Notes: generated by a model from the letters alone, not told the origin. Shown: positions 35,518 through 45,431, counted from the stretch's first letter. The stretch is DNA of 64,000 bases from Streptomyces sp. RFCAC02 (GCF_004193175.1 NZ_SAUH01000001.1:4311501-4375500), one strand, 5' to 3'. Made by a program: numbers and translations.

Positions 35518-37712
35518 CCGCCGGCCCCCGGCTCGCGGTCCGGGATGCCGCCGCCCGTGCCGAGCCCGGCGGCCGCGAGGCGCTCCTTCTCCGCCCGGGT
35601 GGCGATGATCCCGGCCGGGGCCATGAGCCGGGACTCGGTGAACGGCGCCTCGGCGAGGGACACCGAGCCCGGACGCCGCACCGCGCGGACGCAGACCCGC
35701 AGCGCGTCCGCGAGGACCACGATCACGAGGAGCGCGAGGACGGCCGACAGGACGGCGTCGAGCGTCGCCGTGCTGACGATGGTCCGCATGTCGTCCATGT
35801 CCTTCGCGCCGGTCAGCAGTTCGCCGGCGTCGATGCCGTCCTGGTAGCGGTCGCGGCGCGCGAGGAAGCCGACCGCGGGATCGTCGGAGAAGACCTTCTG
35901 CCAGCTCGCGGTGAGGGTCACGACCGACACCCACACCAGCGGCACCAGCGTGACCCAGGCGTACCTGAGGCGTCCGGACTTGACCAGCAGCACGGTGCAG
36001 ACGGCGAGGGCGACCGCGCCGAGGAGCTGGTTCGAGATGCCGAAGACCGGATACAGGGTGTTGATGCCGCCGAGGGGGTCGTGCACGCCGACCCACAGCA
36101 GGTAGCCCCAGAGCGCGACGACGACGGCGCTGCTGATCCACACCCCGGGGAGCCAGTTGGTGGAGCGGAAGCGCGCCAGCTTCGGGTGGACGCTCGCGAC
36201 CGCGTCCTGGAGGATGAACCGCCCCACCCGGGTGCCGGCGTCGATGGCCGTCAGGATGAACAGCGCCTCGAACATGATCGCGAAGTGGTACCAGAACGAG
36301 CTCATCGCGTCGCCGCCGAGGAAGTCGGCCAGGATGGCCGAGAGGCCGAGCGCCAGGGTCGGAGCGCCGCCCGTGCGCGACAGCAGCGACGACTCCTCGA
36401 CGGACCGCGCGGCGTCCGCGAGCTGTTCGGGGGTGAGCGTGAAGCCCCAGGAGGTGATCGTGTCCGACGCCGCCTGGAGGGTGTCGCCAATCACGGCGGG
36501 CGGGGCGTTCATCGCGAAGTAGACGCCGGGGTCGAGCACGCAGGCGGCGGTGATGGCCATGACCGCGACCGACGACTCCATCAGCATCGCGCCGTAACCG
36601 ATGGGGCGGACGTGGGTCTCCTTCTGGATCATCTTCGGCGTGGTGCCCGAGGAGATCAGCGCGTGGAAGCCCGACAGGGCGCCGCAGGCGATGGTGATGA
36701 AGACGAACGGGAAGAGCGACCCGGCGAACACCGGCCCGTCCCCGCGGCTCGCGAAGTCGGTGACCGCCTCCATCCGCATGCCCGGCAGCGTGACGACGAT
36801 CGCGAGCGCGAGCAGGCCGATCGTGCCGACCTTCATGAAGGTCGAGAGGTAGTCGCGCGGCACGAGCAGCATCCACACCGGTGCCACGGACGCGGCGAGG
36901 CCGTAGACCACGAGGCAGACGACCAGGGAGCCGGGGGAGAGGGTGAACGTGTCGGCGAGCCCGGAGTTGGCGATCCACCGGCCGGACACGATGGCCAGCA
37001 GGAGCAGCGCGACGCCGATCACGGTGACCTCGGCGATGCGGCCGGGCCGCAGGAAGCGCAGGTAGACGCCCATGAACAGGGCGATGGGGATGGTCAGGCC
37101 GACCGACCAGGTGCCCCACGGCGACTCGGCGAGGGCGTTCACGACGATGAGCGCCAGCACCGCCAGGATGATGATCATGATGCTGAAGATCGCGATCACC
37201 GCGGCGATGCCGCCGACGAGACCGATCTCCTCGCGCGCGATCTGGCCGAGGCTCTTGCCGTCACGGCGGGTCGAGAAGAAGAGCACCACCATGTCCTGCA
37301 CGGCGCCGGCGAAGACGACACCGGTGATGATCCAGATGGTCCCCGGCAGGTAGCCCATCTGCGCCGCCAGGACCGGGCCGACCAGCGGCCCGGCGCCGGA
37401 GATGCCGGCGAAGTGGTGACCGAGCAGGACCCGCCGGTCCGTCGGGTGGAAGTCGAGCCCGTCCTCCAGGCGTTCGGCCGGCGTGGCCCGCCGCCCGTCC
37501 ACCCGCAGGACGCGGTGGGCGATGAACTTCGAGTAGAAGCGGTAGCCGATGGCGTACGTGCCGAGCGCCGCGGCGACCATCCAGGCCGCCGACACCTCCT
37601 CGCCGCGCGCCAGGGCGAGCATCGCCCACCCGGCGGCGCCGATGACGGCGACGGCCGTCCAGACGGCGATCGCCCCGGCACGCGGCCCGCGTGTCCCTTG
37701 CCGTGACAGCAC
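35514..37712 (-). CDS. cstA: Carbon starvation protein CstA-like transporter
   Basis: A 732-residue polytopic membrane protein with GTG start behind GGGGAGGACAG. Family motifs include FYSKFIAHRVL, DFHPTDRRVLLGHHFAGISGAGPLVGP, FAGAVQDMVVLFFSTRRDGKS and GFHALISSGTTPKMIQKE. CstA/YjiY proteins take up pyruvate or peptides during carbon starvation. It is coupled to the YbdD-like gene. Confidence 0.94.
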   Translation of the reverse strand: MLSRQGTRGPRAGAIAVWTAVAVIGAAGWAMLALARGEEVSAAWMVAAALGTYAIGYRFYSKFIAHRVLRVDGRRATPAERLEDGLDFHPTDRRVLLGHHFAGISGAGPLVGPVLAAQMGYLPGTIWIITGVVFAGAVQDMVVLFFSTRRDGKSLGQIAREEIGLVGGIAAVIAIFSIMIIILAVLALIVVNALAESPWGTWSVGLTIPIALFMGVYLRFLRPGRIAEVTVIGVALLLLAIVSGRWIANSGLADTFTLSPGSLVVCLVVYGLAASVAPVWMLLVPRDYLSTFMKVGTIGLLALAIVVTLPGMRMEAVTDFASRGDGPVFAGSLFPFVFITIACGALSGFHALISSGTTPKMIQKETHVRPIGYGAMLMESSVAVMAITAACVLDPGVYFAMNAPPAVIGDTLQAASDTITSWGFTLTPEQLADAARSVEESSLLSRTGGAPTLALGLSAILADFLGGDAMSSFWYHFAIMFEALFILTAIDAGTRVGRFILQDAVASVHPKLARFRSTNWLPGVWISSAVVVALWGYLLWVGVHDPLGGINTLYPVFGISNQLLGAVALAVCTVLLVKSGRLRYAWVTLVPLVWVSVVTLTASWQKVFSDDPAVGFLARRDRYQDGIDAGELLTGAKDMDDMRTIVSTATLDAVLSAVLALLVIVVLADALRVCVRAVRRPGSVSLAEAPFTESRLMAPAGIIATRAEKERLAAAGLGTGGGIPDREPGAGG

Positions 37713-37789
37713 CTGTCCTCCCCGCAGTCGTCCTTGACCGACGCGGGGAATCTAGGGCAGTCGGCGGCGGACCGCCATGGTGCCTGTGG

Positions 37790-38629
37790 TCAGTGGGAAC
37801 CGTGTGACTCCTGGGGTTCGTGAGGCCGTTCGAGGCTGGCGACGAACTTGTAGCGGTCGCCGCGGTACACGGACCTGACCCACTCGACCGGCTCGCCCCG
37901 CGTGTCGCGCGAGTGCCGCGAGAGCATCAGCATCGGCAGCCCGACGTCCGTCCCGAGCAGCCCGGCCTCGCGCGGATTGGCGAGGGACGTCTCGATCGTC
38001 TCCTCGGCGCGCGCCAGGCGGACGTCGTACACCTCGGCGAGCGCCGTGTAGAGCGACGTGTACCGGACGAGGCTGCGGCGCAGCAGGGGGAACCGCTCCT
38101 GCGAGAGGTGCGTCGTCTCGATGGCCATGGGCTCGCCGCTGGCCAGCCGCAACCGCTCGATGCGCAGCACCCGGCCGCCCTCGGGCAGGTCGAGGAGGCG
38201 GCTGAGGCGCTCGTCGGCGGTGATGTATCCGATCTCCAGCAGCTGCGATGTGGGCTCCAGGCCCTGGGCGCGCATGTCCTCCGTGTAGGAGGTGAGCTGC
38301 AGGGTCTGGGAGACCTTCGGCTTCGCGACGAACGTGCCCTTGCCCTGGATGCGCTCCAGACGGCCCTCCACCACCAGCTCCTGGAGGGCCTGGCGCACGG
38401 TGGTGCGCGAGGTGTCGAACTCGGTGGCGAGCGTCCGCTCGGGCGGGACCGGGGTGCCCGGCGGCATCGTCTCCGTCATGCGCAGCAGATGGCGCTTGAG
38501 CCGGTAGTACTTCGGGACACGTGCCGTGCGGATGCGGTCGGGACCCTCGGGACCGGTGCCCCCACCCGTCACGGGAACGCCGCTCCGCACCGCCGCGCGC
38601 CTCTCCGCGCTGTTCTGATCTGCCGTCAC
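37790..38629 (-). CDS. dasR: GntR/HutC-family regulator DasR
   Basis: A 279-residue regulator. The GTG start at 38629 has GGAGGA five bases upstream; the open frame continues 26 codons further but without a ribosome site. The winged helix-turn-helix is [18 protein letters not shown] through [33 protein letters not shown]; the C-terminal UTRA effector domain binds phosphorylated amino sugars. The sequence closely follows my memory of S. coelicolor DasR, the global repressor of chitin/GlcNAc metabolism that links nutrition to development and antibiotics. Divergent from dasABC. Confidence 0.95.
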   Translation of the reverse strand: MTADQNSAERRAAVRSGVPVTGGGTGPEGPDRIRTARVPKYYRLKRHLLRMTETMPPGTPVPPERTLATEFDTSRTTVRQALQELVVEGRLERIQGKGTFVAKPKVSQTLQLTSYTEDMRAQGLEPTSQLLEIGYITADERLSRLLDLPEGGRVLRIERLRLASGEPMAIETTHLSQERFPLLRRSLVRYTSLYTALAEVYDVRLARAEETIETSLANPREAGLLGTDVGLPMLMLSRHSRDTRGEPVEWVRSVYRGDRYKFVASLERPHEPQESHGSH

Positions 38630-38776
38630 CGGCTCCTCCGTGACTGTGAAACCCACATCGTGACACGGCCGCTGAGGCCGTGCCGTCCCGGACCAGATGT
38701 CGGTCACGTAACGGACGCCGCAGGCCGCTCGTGGTCTCTTGACACCCCGACTCGCTCTGGTCCAAGCTCCCGGGCA

Positions 38777-38805
38777 ACTGGTCTACACCTCTTGTCTACA
38801 CCATT
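38777..38805. promoter_or_regulatory. Two overlapping DasR-responsive elements (dre)
   Basis: ACTGGTCTACACCTCT (38777-38792) matches the dre consensus ACTGGTCTAGACCACT at 14 of 16 positions. TCTTGTCTACACCATT (38790-38805) is a second, weaker match offset by 13 bp. Both lie just upstream of dasA in the dasR-dasA intergenic region. Confidence 0.85.
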
Positions 38806-38830
38806 TACGGGCAACGAAGGGAGACGTGAC

Positions 38831-40090
38831 GTGAAGCACAAGCTGGTCGCCGCCGTCGGCGCGGCGGCCCTGACGGCGAGCCTCGCCGCGTGCGGGGACG
38901 ACGGCAGCGGGGGCGGCGGCGCCGGTGACGGGTCCCTCACCGTGTGGCTGATGGACGGTTCGGCACCCGAGGAGTGGGTGACCGAGCTGAACGCCGCCTT
39001 CGAGGAGGAGCACGGCGTCGAGGTCCATGTCGAGATCCAGCAGTGGGACGGCATCCAGGAACGGGTGACGACCGCCCTGTCCGAGGACGGCACGGTCGAC
39101 GTCCTGGAGATCGGCAACACCCAGACCGTCGGCTACGCCAACACCGGCGGCCTCGCGGACCTCGGCGAGCTGGCCGACGAGCCGTGGACCCCGTCCATGC
39201 TCGACTCGGCCCAGATGGACGGCACGCTCTACGCGGTGCCCTGGTACGGCGCCAACCGTGTGGTGATCTACGACAAGAGCGTCTGGGCCGACGCCGGTGC
39301 CGAGGTCCCCACCACCCGCGAGGAGTGGATCGAGGCGCTGGAGAAGATCGACGAGAACACCGACGCCGAGCCGATCTACCTGCCCGGTCAGTCGTACTAC
39401 GTCATGGGCGGCTTCCTCGCCGACGAGGGCGGCAGCTTCGCCGTCGAGGACGGGGACGGCTGGAAGGGCGCCCTGGCCACGCCCGAGGGCGAGGCCGCGA
39501 TGGACTTCTACGCGCAGCTCCAGGCGTTCTCCGACTCGCCGACCGACAACGACGAGGCCGAGCCGCAGCAGTCCACCGAGGTCGTGCCCAACCAGGAGGT
39601 CGCCTCCTGGATCGGCCTCGGCTGGGAGGCGGCCGGCGCCACCGCCGCCATCGAGGAGGCCGGCGGGGAGGCCGACTTCGGCTACTTCCCCGTGCCAGGA
39701 CCGACCGAGGACGCCCTCGGTCACGTCTTCCTCGGCGGCTCGAACCTGGCGGTCTCCGAGCGCGCGAGCGACCGCGAGCTGGCGACCGAGTGGCTCCGCA
39801 TGGCCACCTCGCAGGAGTGGGCGCAGAAGTTCGTCGACGCCAACGGCGACGGCGTCGTCCCGAACCGGACGGACGTCACCGCCGAGCCGGAGCCGGGCAG
39901 CTTCGCCGAGGCCATGGTCCAGTCCGTCGACGTGGGCTTCCTGCCGCCCCTCACCACCGGATGGGCCAACGTCGAGACGGAGCCCAACCCGATAAAGGAA
40001 CTGATGACCAAGTCCCTCAACGGCGACGACTACCAGGCCGCCGCCGAGGAGGCCGACTCGGAGATCACCGACCGCATCAACCGCGAATAG
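38831..40090 (+). CDS. dasA: N-acetylglucosamine-oligomer-binding lipoprotein DasA
   Basis: A 419-residue family 1 solute-binding protein. The GTG start follows AAGGGAGA. The signal peptide ends in lipobox SLAACGDD, followed by a Gly-rich linker. The mature body (LTVWLMDGSAPEEWVTELNAAFEEEHG, WYGANRVVIYDKSVWADAG) is of the DasA/NgcE type, binding chitobiose and related oligomers. First gene of dasABC, directly behind the dre sites; separated from dasB by a strong stem-loop. Confidence 0.94.
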   Translation: MKHKLVAAVGAAALTASLAACGDDGSGGGGAGDGSLTVWLMDGSAPEEWVTELNAAFEEEHGVEVHVEIQQWDGIQERVTTALSEDGTVDVLEIGNTQTVGYANTGGLADLGELADEPWTPSMLDSAQMDGTLYAVPWYGANRVVIYDKSVWADAGAEVPTTREEWIEALEKIDENTDAEPIYLPGQSYYVMGGFLADEGGSFAVEDGDGWKGALATPEGEAAMDFYAQLQAFSDSPTDNDEAEPQQSTEVVPNQEVASWIGLGWEAAGATAAIEEAGGEADFGYFPVPGPTEDALGHVFLGGSNLAVSERASDRELATEWLRMATSQEWAQKFVDANGDGVVPNRTDVTAEPEPGSFAEAMVQSVDVGFLPPLTTGWANVETEPNPIKELMTKSLNGDDYQAAAEEADSEITDRINRE

Positions 40091-40105
40091 GCCCGCGTCA
40101 CCCCC

Positions 40106-40141
40106 GGGGCGCCGCCCGGCCCGAGCGCCGGGCGGCGCCCC
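40106..40141 (+). terminator. Intercistronic stem-loop between dasA and dasB
   Basis: A perfect 15-bp stem, GGGGCGCCGCCCGGC / GCCGGGCGGCGCCCC, with a 6-nt loop, begins 16 nt after the dasA stop. It probably attenuates read-through or protects the dasA mRNA 3' end, giving excess binding protein over permeases. Confidence 0.8.
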
Positions 40142-40166
40142 GCCCGCCGTGCGAGGGAAGGCACGC

Positions 40167-41153
40167 ATGACCGTAGACATCGAGCAAGCACCACCCCCCG
40201 TACCGCCCCTGAAGGGCACCACGGCCGGCCGGGAACGCGCGCGCCGGGGAAGCGGCCGCCTCCCCGGCGCGTGGGTCCCCTACCTGCTGATCGCCCCGGC
40301 GATCGCCGCGCTGCTCGGGGTGCTCGGATACGCGCTGGTGCGCAACCTCCTGCTCGCCTTCCAGGAGTTCGGCAGGCGTCAGTTCATCAGCCGGACGACG
40401 GAGTACACCGGCTTCGACAACTTCCGCGAGGTCCTCCAGTCGGAGCGCTTCTGGGACTCGGTGGTCCGCACCTTCGTGTTCACCGCCGTCAACGTCGTCC
40501 TGATCATGGTCATCGGGACCCTGATCGGGCTGCTGCTGCGGCAGCTCGGCCGCGCCATGCGGCTCGTGCTCTCCGTCAGCCTGGTCGTCGCCTGGGCCAT
40601 GCCGGTCATCGCGGCCACGACCGTGTTCCACTGGCTGTTCGACACGCAGTTCGGGGTCGCCAACTGGGCGATGCGGAGCCTCGGATTCGACGGGTACGAG
40701 CAGCACAACTGGTTCTCCTCCGGCACCTCGACGCTCGCCATCGCGACCATCCTGATCGTCTGGGCCTCGGTGCCCTTCGTCGCGCTGAACCTCTACGCCG
40801 GCCTGAGCACCGTGAGCACCGAGATCATCGAGGCGGCGCGCATGGACGGCGCCGGGAGCTGGCGCGTCTTCCGCTCGGTCATCGCGCCGATCATGCGGCC
40901 GTTCTTCCTGATCACCACGTTCCTGGAGATCATCTGGGTGTTCAAGGCCTTCCCCCAGGTCTACGCCCTGAACGGCGGCGGACCCGACCGCGAGTCGGAG
41001 ACCCTGCCCGTCATGGCCTACATCGAGGGCATGGGGCAGAACCAGTTCGGGCTCGCCGCGGCCATCTCCGTCCTGACGGTCCTCGTCCTGCTGATCGCCA
41101 TGTCCTTCTACTTCCGGCTCATCCTCACGCAGGAGAAGGAGAACGACGCGTGA
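40167..41153 (+). CDS. dasB: Chitobiose ABC transporter permease DasB
   Basis: A 328-residue MalF-type permease; the ATG is preceded by GAGGGAAGG. Six membrane segments and the EAA loop TEIIEAARMDGAGSWRVFRSVIAPIMRP are visible. Its stop overlaps the dasC start by four bases (GTGA). Confidence 0.94.
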   Translation: MTVDIEQAPPPVPPLKGTTAGRERARRGSGRLPGAWVPYLLIAPAIAALLGVLGYALVRNLLLAFQEFGRRQFISRTTEYTGFDNFREVLQSERFWDSVVRTFVFTAVNVVLIMVIGTLIGLLLRQLGRAMRLVLSVSLVVAWAMPVIAATTVFHWLFDTQFGVANWAMRSLGFDGYEQHNWFSSGTSTLAIATILIVWASVPFVALNLYAGLSTVSTEIIEAARMDGAGSWRVFRSVIAPIMRPFFLITTFLEIIWVFKAFPQVYALNGGGPDRESETLPVMAYIEGMGQNQFGLAAAISVLTVLVLLIAMSFYFRLILTQEKENDA

Positions 41154-41968
41154 AACCACGGAAGCTCTGGCTCAACGGGACGGCCCTGATCCTCTCGGCG
41201 CTCTTCCTCTTCCCCGTCTACTGGATGGTCTCCTCCTCCCTCAAGGAGAACTCCAAGGTCCTCACCAAGGACCCCGTCTTCTTCTTCGTCCCCACCTTCG
41301 AGCACTACACGACCGCCTCCGAGGCCGACCTCTTCTGGACGTACGCGCTCAACAGCCTCGTCGCCACGATCGGGGCCGTCGTGGTGGCCCTGGCCGTGGC
41401 GCTGCTGGCCTCGTACGCCGTGGCCCGGATGCGCTTCCGCGGGAAGCGGGCGATGCTGCTCGCCGTGATGGCGGCCCAGCTCGCACCGTGGGAGGTGCTG
41501 GTCATCGCGGTCTACCTGAACGCCAGGGACCTCTCGATGCTCAACAGCATCGGGACCCTGGTGATCGTCTACTGCGTGATGGCGCTCCCGTTCACCATCT
41601 GGACGCTGCGCGGCTTCATCGCGGCCGTACCGAAGGAGCTGGAGGAGTCCGCCATGATGGACGGTTGCAACCGGCGCCAGGCGTTCTTCCGGATCATCTT
41701 CCCCCTGCTGGCCCCCGGCCTGATGGCGACCTCACTGTTCGGGTTCATCCTGGCGTGGAACGAGTACGCCATGGTGTCGGTGCTGAACAAGACCCCGGAC
41801 ACGGCGACCCTGCCGCGCTGGCTGAACGGCTTCCAGACCGCGTTCGGCAACGACTGGGGCGCCACGATGGCGGCCGCCACCCTGTTCACCGTGCCGGTGC
41901 TCCTCGTCTTCCTGCTCCTCCAGCGACGGGTCACCGGCGGTCTCGCCGCCGGTGCCGTGAAGGGATAG
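41150..41968 (+). CDS. dasC: Chitobiose ABC transporter permease DasC
   Basis: A 272-residue MalG-type permease with GTG start overlapping dasB. The EAA loop reads KELEESAMMDGCNRRQAFFRIIFPLLAPGLMA and it ends GLAAGAVKG. It forms the channel with DasB and needs an external ATPase (MsiK in the genus). Confidence 0.94.
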   Translation: MKPRKLWLNGTALILSALFLFPVYWMVSSSLKENSKVLTKDPVFFFVPTFEHYTTASEADLFWTYALNSLVATIGAVVVALAVALLASYAVARMRFRGKRAMLLAVMAAQLAPWEVLVIAVYLNARDLSMLNSIGTLVIVYCVMALPFTIWTLRGFIAAVPKELEESAMMDGCNRRQAFFRIIFPLLAPGLMATSLFGFILAWNEYAMVSVLNKTPDTATLPRWLNGFQTAFGNDWGATMAAATLFTVPVLLVFLLLQRRVTGGLAAGAVKG

Positions 41969-41975
41969 CCCCCGT

Positions 41976-43541
41976 ATGACGACCGCGGTCCCCGCGTCCG
42001 ACACCCTGACCCGCGACGCTCTCGCCGTCCTCCAGCCCACCTTCGACGGCACCACCACCGTGCCCGGCTGGCTGCTGCGCCAGCTCGAGAACGGCATGAC
42101 CGGCGTCGGCCTCTTCGGCCGCAACGTGGTCTCGCCCGAGCAGCTCGCGGGGCTCACCGCGCTGCTGCGCTCGGCCCGGCCCGACGTGCTGGTCGCGGTG
42201 GACGAGGAAGGCGGCGACGTGACGCGCCTAGACGTGCGCGAAGGCTCAGCCGTCCCCGGCAGCCACGCGCTCGGCAGCGCGGACGACCCGGAGCTGACAC
42301 GCGCGGTCGCGGCCGGGACGGGCCGCCGGCTCGCCGCCTGCGGCATCACCCTGAACTGGGCACCGTCGGCGGACGTCAACTCCGACCCGGACAACCCGGT
42401 CATCGGCGTCCGCTCCTTCGGCGACGACCCGCAGCTCGTGGCCCGCCACACCGTCGCCTATGTGGAGGGGCTGCAGAGCACGGGGGTCGCAGCCTGCGTG
42501 AAGCACTTCCCGGGCCACGGCAACACCTCCGTCGACTCCCACCTCGACCTGCCGCGCATCGACGTGGACACGGAGACCCTGCACGCGCGTGAACTCGTGC
42601 CCTTCCGCGCCGCCGTCGAGGCCGGTGTCCGCAGCATCATGACGGCGCACATCCTCGTCCCGGCGCTGGACCCCGACCACCCCGCGACGCTGAGCCGCGC
42701 CATCCTGACGGGGCTGCTGCGCGCGCCCCGCGACGAGGGCGGCCTCGGCTACGAGGGCCTCGTCATCAGCGACGCCCTGGAGATGAAGGCCGTCAGCCGC
42801 GTGCACGGGCTCGACGGCGGCGCGGTCCTCGCCGTGGCCGCGGGCGCCGACGCCCTGTGCATCGGGGGCACCCCGTCCGACGAGGCGGAGGTGCTGTGGC
42901 TGCGCGACGCCCTGGTCGCGGCCGTCCGTGAGGGCCGGCTGGCCGAGGAGCGCCTCCACGACGCCGCCGAACGGGTCAGGGCACTGGCCCGCTGGACCGC
43001 CGCCGGACGCGACCGGCTCCCGGCCGATCCGGAGGACGCCCCGGACATCGGCCTCACGGCGGCCCGCCGCGCCGTCCGCGTGACGCACCGGGACGACGCG
43101 GGGTCCGTCCGGCCGCTGGACCGCCCCGTCCATGTGGCCTCCTTCTCCCCGGTGGCGAACAACGCGGCCGGCACCGACACCCCGTGGGGTTTGGCCGCCG
43201 AGCTGACCCGCCTGCTCCCCGGCACCTCGGCCGCAGGCCACACGGCGGCGGACGCCGAACGGCTCGGCACCGAGGGCGTGCTCGCCGCCGTCCTCGACGC
43301 GGCCGGCGACCGTGAGGTGGTGGCGGTGGTCCGCGACGTGCACCGCCACCCGTGGATGGCGGCCGCCCTCGGCGGACTGCTCGCCGCCCGCCCGGACACC
43401 CGTGTGGTGGAGATGGGCGTCCCGCACGCGCCGCCGGCCGGGCTCGTGCACATCGCGACGCACGGTGCCTCCCGTGTCTGCGGGCGGGCCGCCGCCGAGA
43501 TCCTGACCGGCCGGACGGACGGGACGGGGGAGACCGCGTGA
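41976..43541 (+). CDS. GH3 beta-N-acetylglucosaminidase (NagZ/DasD-like)
   Basis: A 521-residue cytosolic GH3 enzyme. The N-acetylglucosaminidase branch motif KHFPGHGNTSVDSHLDLP is present (His/Asp of the catalytic loop), with VAVDEEGGDVTRL before it and the nucleophile Asp in LVISDALEMKAV. No signal peptide. It starts 8 nt after dasC and would split imported chito-oligosaccharides to GlcNAc; the position matches dasD of S. coelicolor as I recall. The C-terminal 170 residues are a non-catalytic alpha/beta extension. Confidence 0.92.
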   Translation: MTTAVPASDTLTRDALAVLQPTFDGTTTVPGWLLRQLENGMTGVGLFGRNVVSPEQLAGLTALLRSARPDVLVAVDEEGGDVTRLDVREGSAVPGSHALGSADDPELTRAVAAGTGRRLAACGITLNWAPSADVNSDPDNPVIGVRSFGDDPQLVARHTVAYVEGLQSTGVAACVKHFPGHGNTSVDSHLDLPRIDVDTETLHARELVPFRAAVEAGVRSIMTAHILVPALDPDHPATLSRAILTGLLRAPRDEGGLGYEGLVISDALEMKAVSRVHGLDGGAVLAVAAGADALCIGGTPSDEAEVLWLRDALVAAVREGRLAEERLHDAAERVRALARWTAAGRDRLPADPEDAPDIGLTAARRAVRVTHRDDAGSVRPLDRPVHVASFSPVANNAAGTDTPWGLAAELTRLLPGTSAAGHTAADAERLGTEGVLAAVLDAAGDREVVAVVRDVHRHPWMAAALGGLLAARPDTRVVEMGVPHAPPAGLVHIATHGASRVCGRAAAEILTGRTDGTGETA

Positions 43542-44590
43542 GCACCGGTGCCCCCGGGCACGTGATGGCCGCCGAGATCGCCGAGCAGCCGGCCGTCCTG
43601 CGCCGCCTGCTGGCCGAGGGCGCCCCGGCGATCCGCGCCACCGCCGGGCGGATCGCGGCCCGCGCCCCCCGCTTCGTCCTCCTCACCGCGCGCGGAACCT
43701 CCGACAACGCGGCGCTCTACGCCAAGTACCTGCTGGAGATCCGCCTCGGCAAGCCCTGCGGCCTCACCTCCATGTCCACCACCACCGCCTACGAGGCGGC
43801 ACAGGACCTCACGGACTGCCTCGTGATCACGGTCAGCCAGTCGGGCGGCTCACCGGATCTCGTCGCCTCCACCCGGGCCGCCCGGGAGGCCGGCGCGATC
43901 ACCCTGGCCGTGACCAACAACGCGGAATCCCCGCTGGCGAGGGCGGCCGAGTACCACATCGACGTGCTGGCCGGTCCGGAACGCGCGCTCCCGGCGACCA
44001 AGACGTACACGGCGGAACTCCTGGCGCTCCACCTGTTCGTGGAGGGGCTGCGCGGCGCCGACGGCGCCGCGGCCGCCCGTGACCTGCCGGACCTGGCCGA
44101 GGCCGTCCTGGCCCGCGGCGACGAGGTCCGCCGGCTGGCGGCCCGCTACCGCTTCGCCGACCGCATGGTGCTCACCTCCCGCGGTTACGGCTACCCGACG
44201 GCCAAGGAAGCCGCCCTGAAGCTGATGGAGACCAGTTACATCCCGGCACTGTCCTACTCGGGCGCGGACCTGCTGCACGGACCGCTCGCGATGGTGGACA
44301 ACGTCTCCCCGGTCATCGCCATCGTGACGGACGGCCGGGGCGGTGAGGCGCTGCAGCCCGTCCTCGACCGGCTGCGCGACCGGGGCGCCGATCTGGTGGT
44401 GATCGGCCCGAAGACCCAGGTCGAGGCGGCCTCGGCCGGCTTCGAGCTGCCCACCGCCGGGGTCCCGGAGGAACTCCAGCCCATCCTGGAGATCCTCCCC
44501 CTCCAACTGCTCGCCCTGGAGGTGACGCTCGCCCGGGGGCAGGACCCGGACGCGCCCCGCGCCCTGGCGAAGGTCACCGAGACCCGCTGA
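43538..44590 (+). CDS. SIS-domain amino-sugar isomerase/deaminase (GlmS C-terminal-like)
   Basis: A 350-residue protein with two SIS domains (LLTARGTSDNAALYAKYLLE with VSQSGGSPDLVASTRAAREAGA; then VLTSRGYGYPTAKEAALKLMETSYIPALSYSGADLLHGP). This is the arrangement of the isomerase half of glucosamine-6-phosphate synthase without the glutaminase domain. In this position it is probably a GlcN-6-phosphate deaminase of the NagB-II type or a related isomerase; that assignment is inference from context. GTG start overlapping the GH3 stop. Confidence 0.85.
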   Translation: MSTGAPGHVMAAEIAEQPAVLRRLLAEGAPAIRATAGRIAARAPRFVLLTARGTSDNAALYAKYLLEIRLGKPCGLTSMSTTTAYEAAQDLTDCLVITVSQSGGSPDLVASTRAAREAGAITLAVTNNAESPLARAAEYHIDVLAGPERALPATKTYTAELLALHLFVEGLRGADGAAAARDLPDLAEAVLARGDEVRRLAARYRFADRMVLTSRGYGYPTAKEAALKLMETSYIPALSYSGADLLHGPLAMVDNVSPVIAIVTDGRGGEALQPVLDRLRDRGADLVVIGPKTQVEAASAGFELPTAGVPEELQPILEILPLQLLALEVTLARGQDPDAPRALAKVTETR

Positions 44591-44626
44591 GCCGCCCACT
44601 CCCCGGCCGGCCCGCCGGCGGCGCGC

Positions 44627-45409
44627 TCACAGCAGGGCGCCGCCGGCGGCGTCGATCCACTGCCCGGTCACCCAGCGGCTGTCGTCCGAGGCGAGGAATC
44701 CGACGATGTCCGCCACGTCCTGCGGTATCGCGACCCGCCCGAGGGGGGACGCAGCCGCCGTGGCGGCCCGCGCGGCGGGGTCGGCGCGGAGCCAGCCCGC
44801 GTTCATGTCGGTGTCGATGGCGCCGGGGGCGACCGCGTTGACCGTGATGCCGCGCGGCCCCAGCTCCTTGGCCAGCGCCACCGTGAGCTGGTCGATGGCG
44901 CCCTTCGACATCGTGTAGGCGACGATCTCCGGCTTCATGCCCGCCCGCCGGGTGAGACCCGTCGAGAGGTTGACGACGCGCCCGCCGTCGCGCAGGCGGG
45001 AGAGCCCCTCCCGCAGGATGAAGAAGGGCGCCTTGGCGTTGATCGCGAACACGCGGTCGAACTCCGCCTCGTCGGTGCCGGCGATGCCCCGGCGCCCGTC
45101 GGTGACCCCCGCGTTGTTGACGACGACATCGACGCCGTCGGCCTGCTCGTCGAACGCCTCCCACAGCGCCCGGGCGTCCCCCGGCTCCCCGAGCCGGGCG
45201 CGGACGGTGAACGCCTGCCCGCCGTTCTTCTCGATGACGGCGACCGTCTCCTCGGCCGACGCCGCATCGCTCCCGTAGTGCACGGCGACGCGGAACCCGT
45301 CCCGGGCGAGACGCTCGGACACCGCTCGCCCGATGCCCCGGCTCCCTCCCGTGACCAGGGCCGTCCGCCCGCCCCGCACCGCTGCTGACTCCTCGACGCG
45401 CGCGCTCAT
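44627..45409 (-). CDS. SDR-family oxidoreductase (FabG-like)
   Basis: A 260-residue short-chain dehydrogenase. The cofactor motif is ALVTGGSRGIGRAV, with NNAGV and the catalytic Tyr-x3-Lys in AYTMSKGAID. An Arg in the loop after beta-2 region (HYGSDAASAEE) does not settle NAD versus NADP preference. It is divergent from the TetR gene, which probably represses it through the operators between them. The substrate is unknown. Confidence 0.92.
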   Translation of the reverse strand: MSARVEESAAVRGGRTALVTGGSRGIGRAVSERLARDGFRVAVHYGSDAASAEETVAVIEKNGGQAFTVRARLGEPGDARALWEAFDEQADGVDVVVNNAGVTDGRRGIAGTDEAEFDRVFAINAKAPFFILREGLSRLRDGGRVVNLSTGLTRRAGMKPEIVAYTMSKGAIDQLTVALAKELGPRGITVNAVAPGAIDTDMNAGWLRADPAARAATAAASPLGRVAIPQDVADIVGFLASDDSRWVTGQWIDAAGGALL

Positions 45410-45431
45410 GACGCCGCCCCCTCGATTTCTC

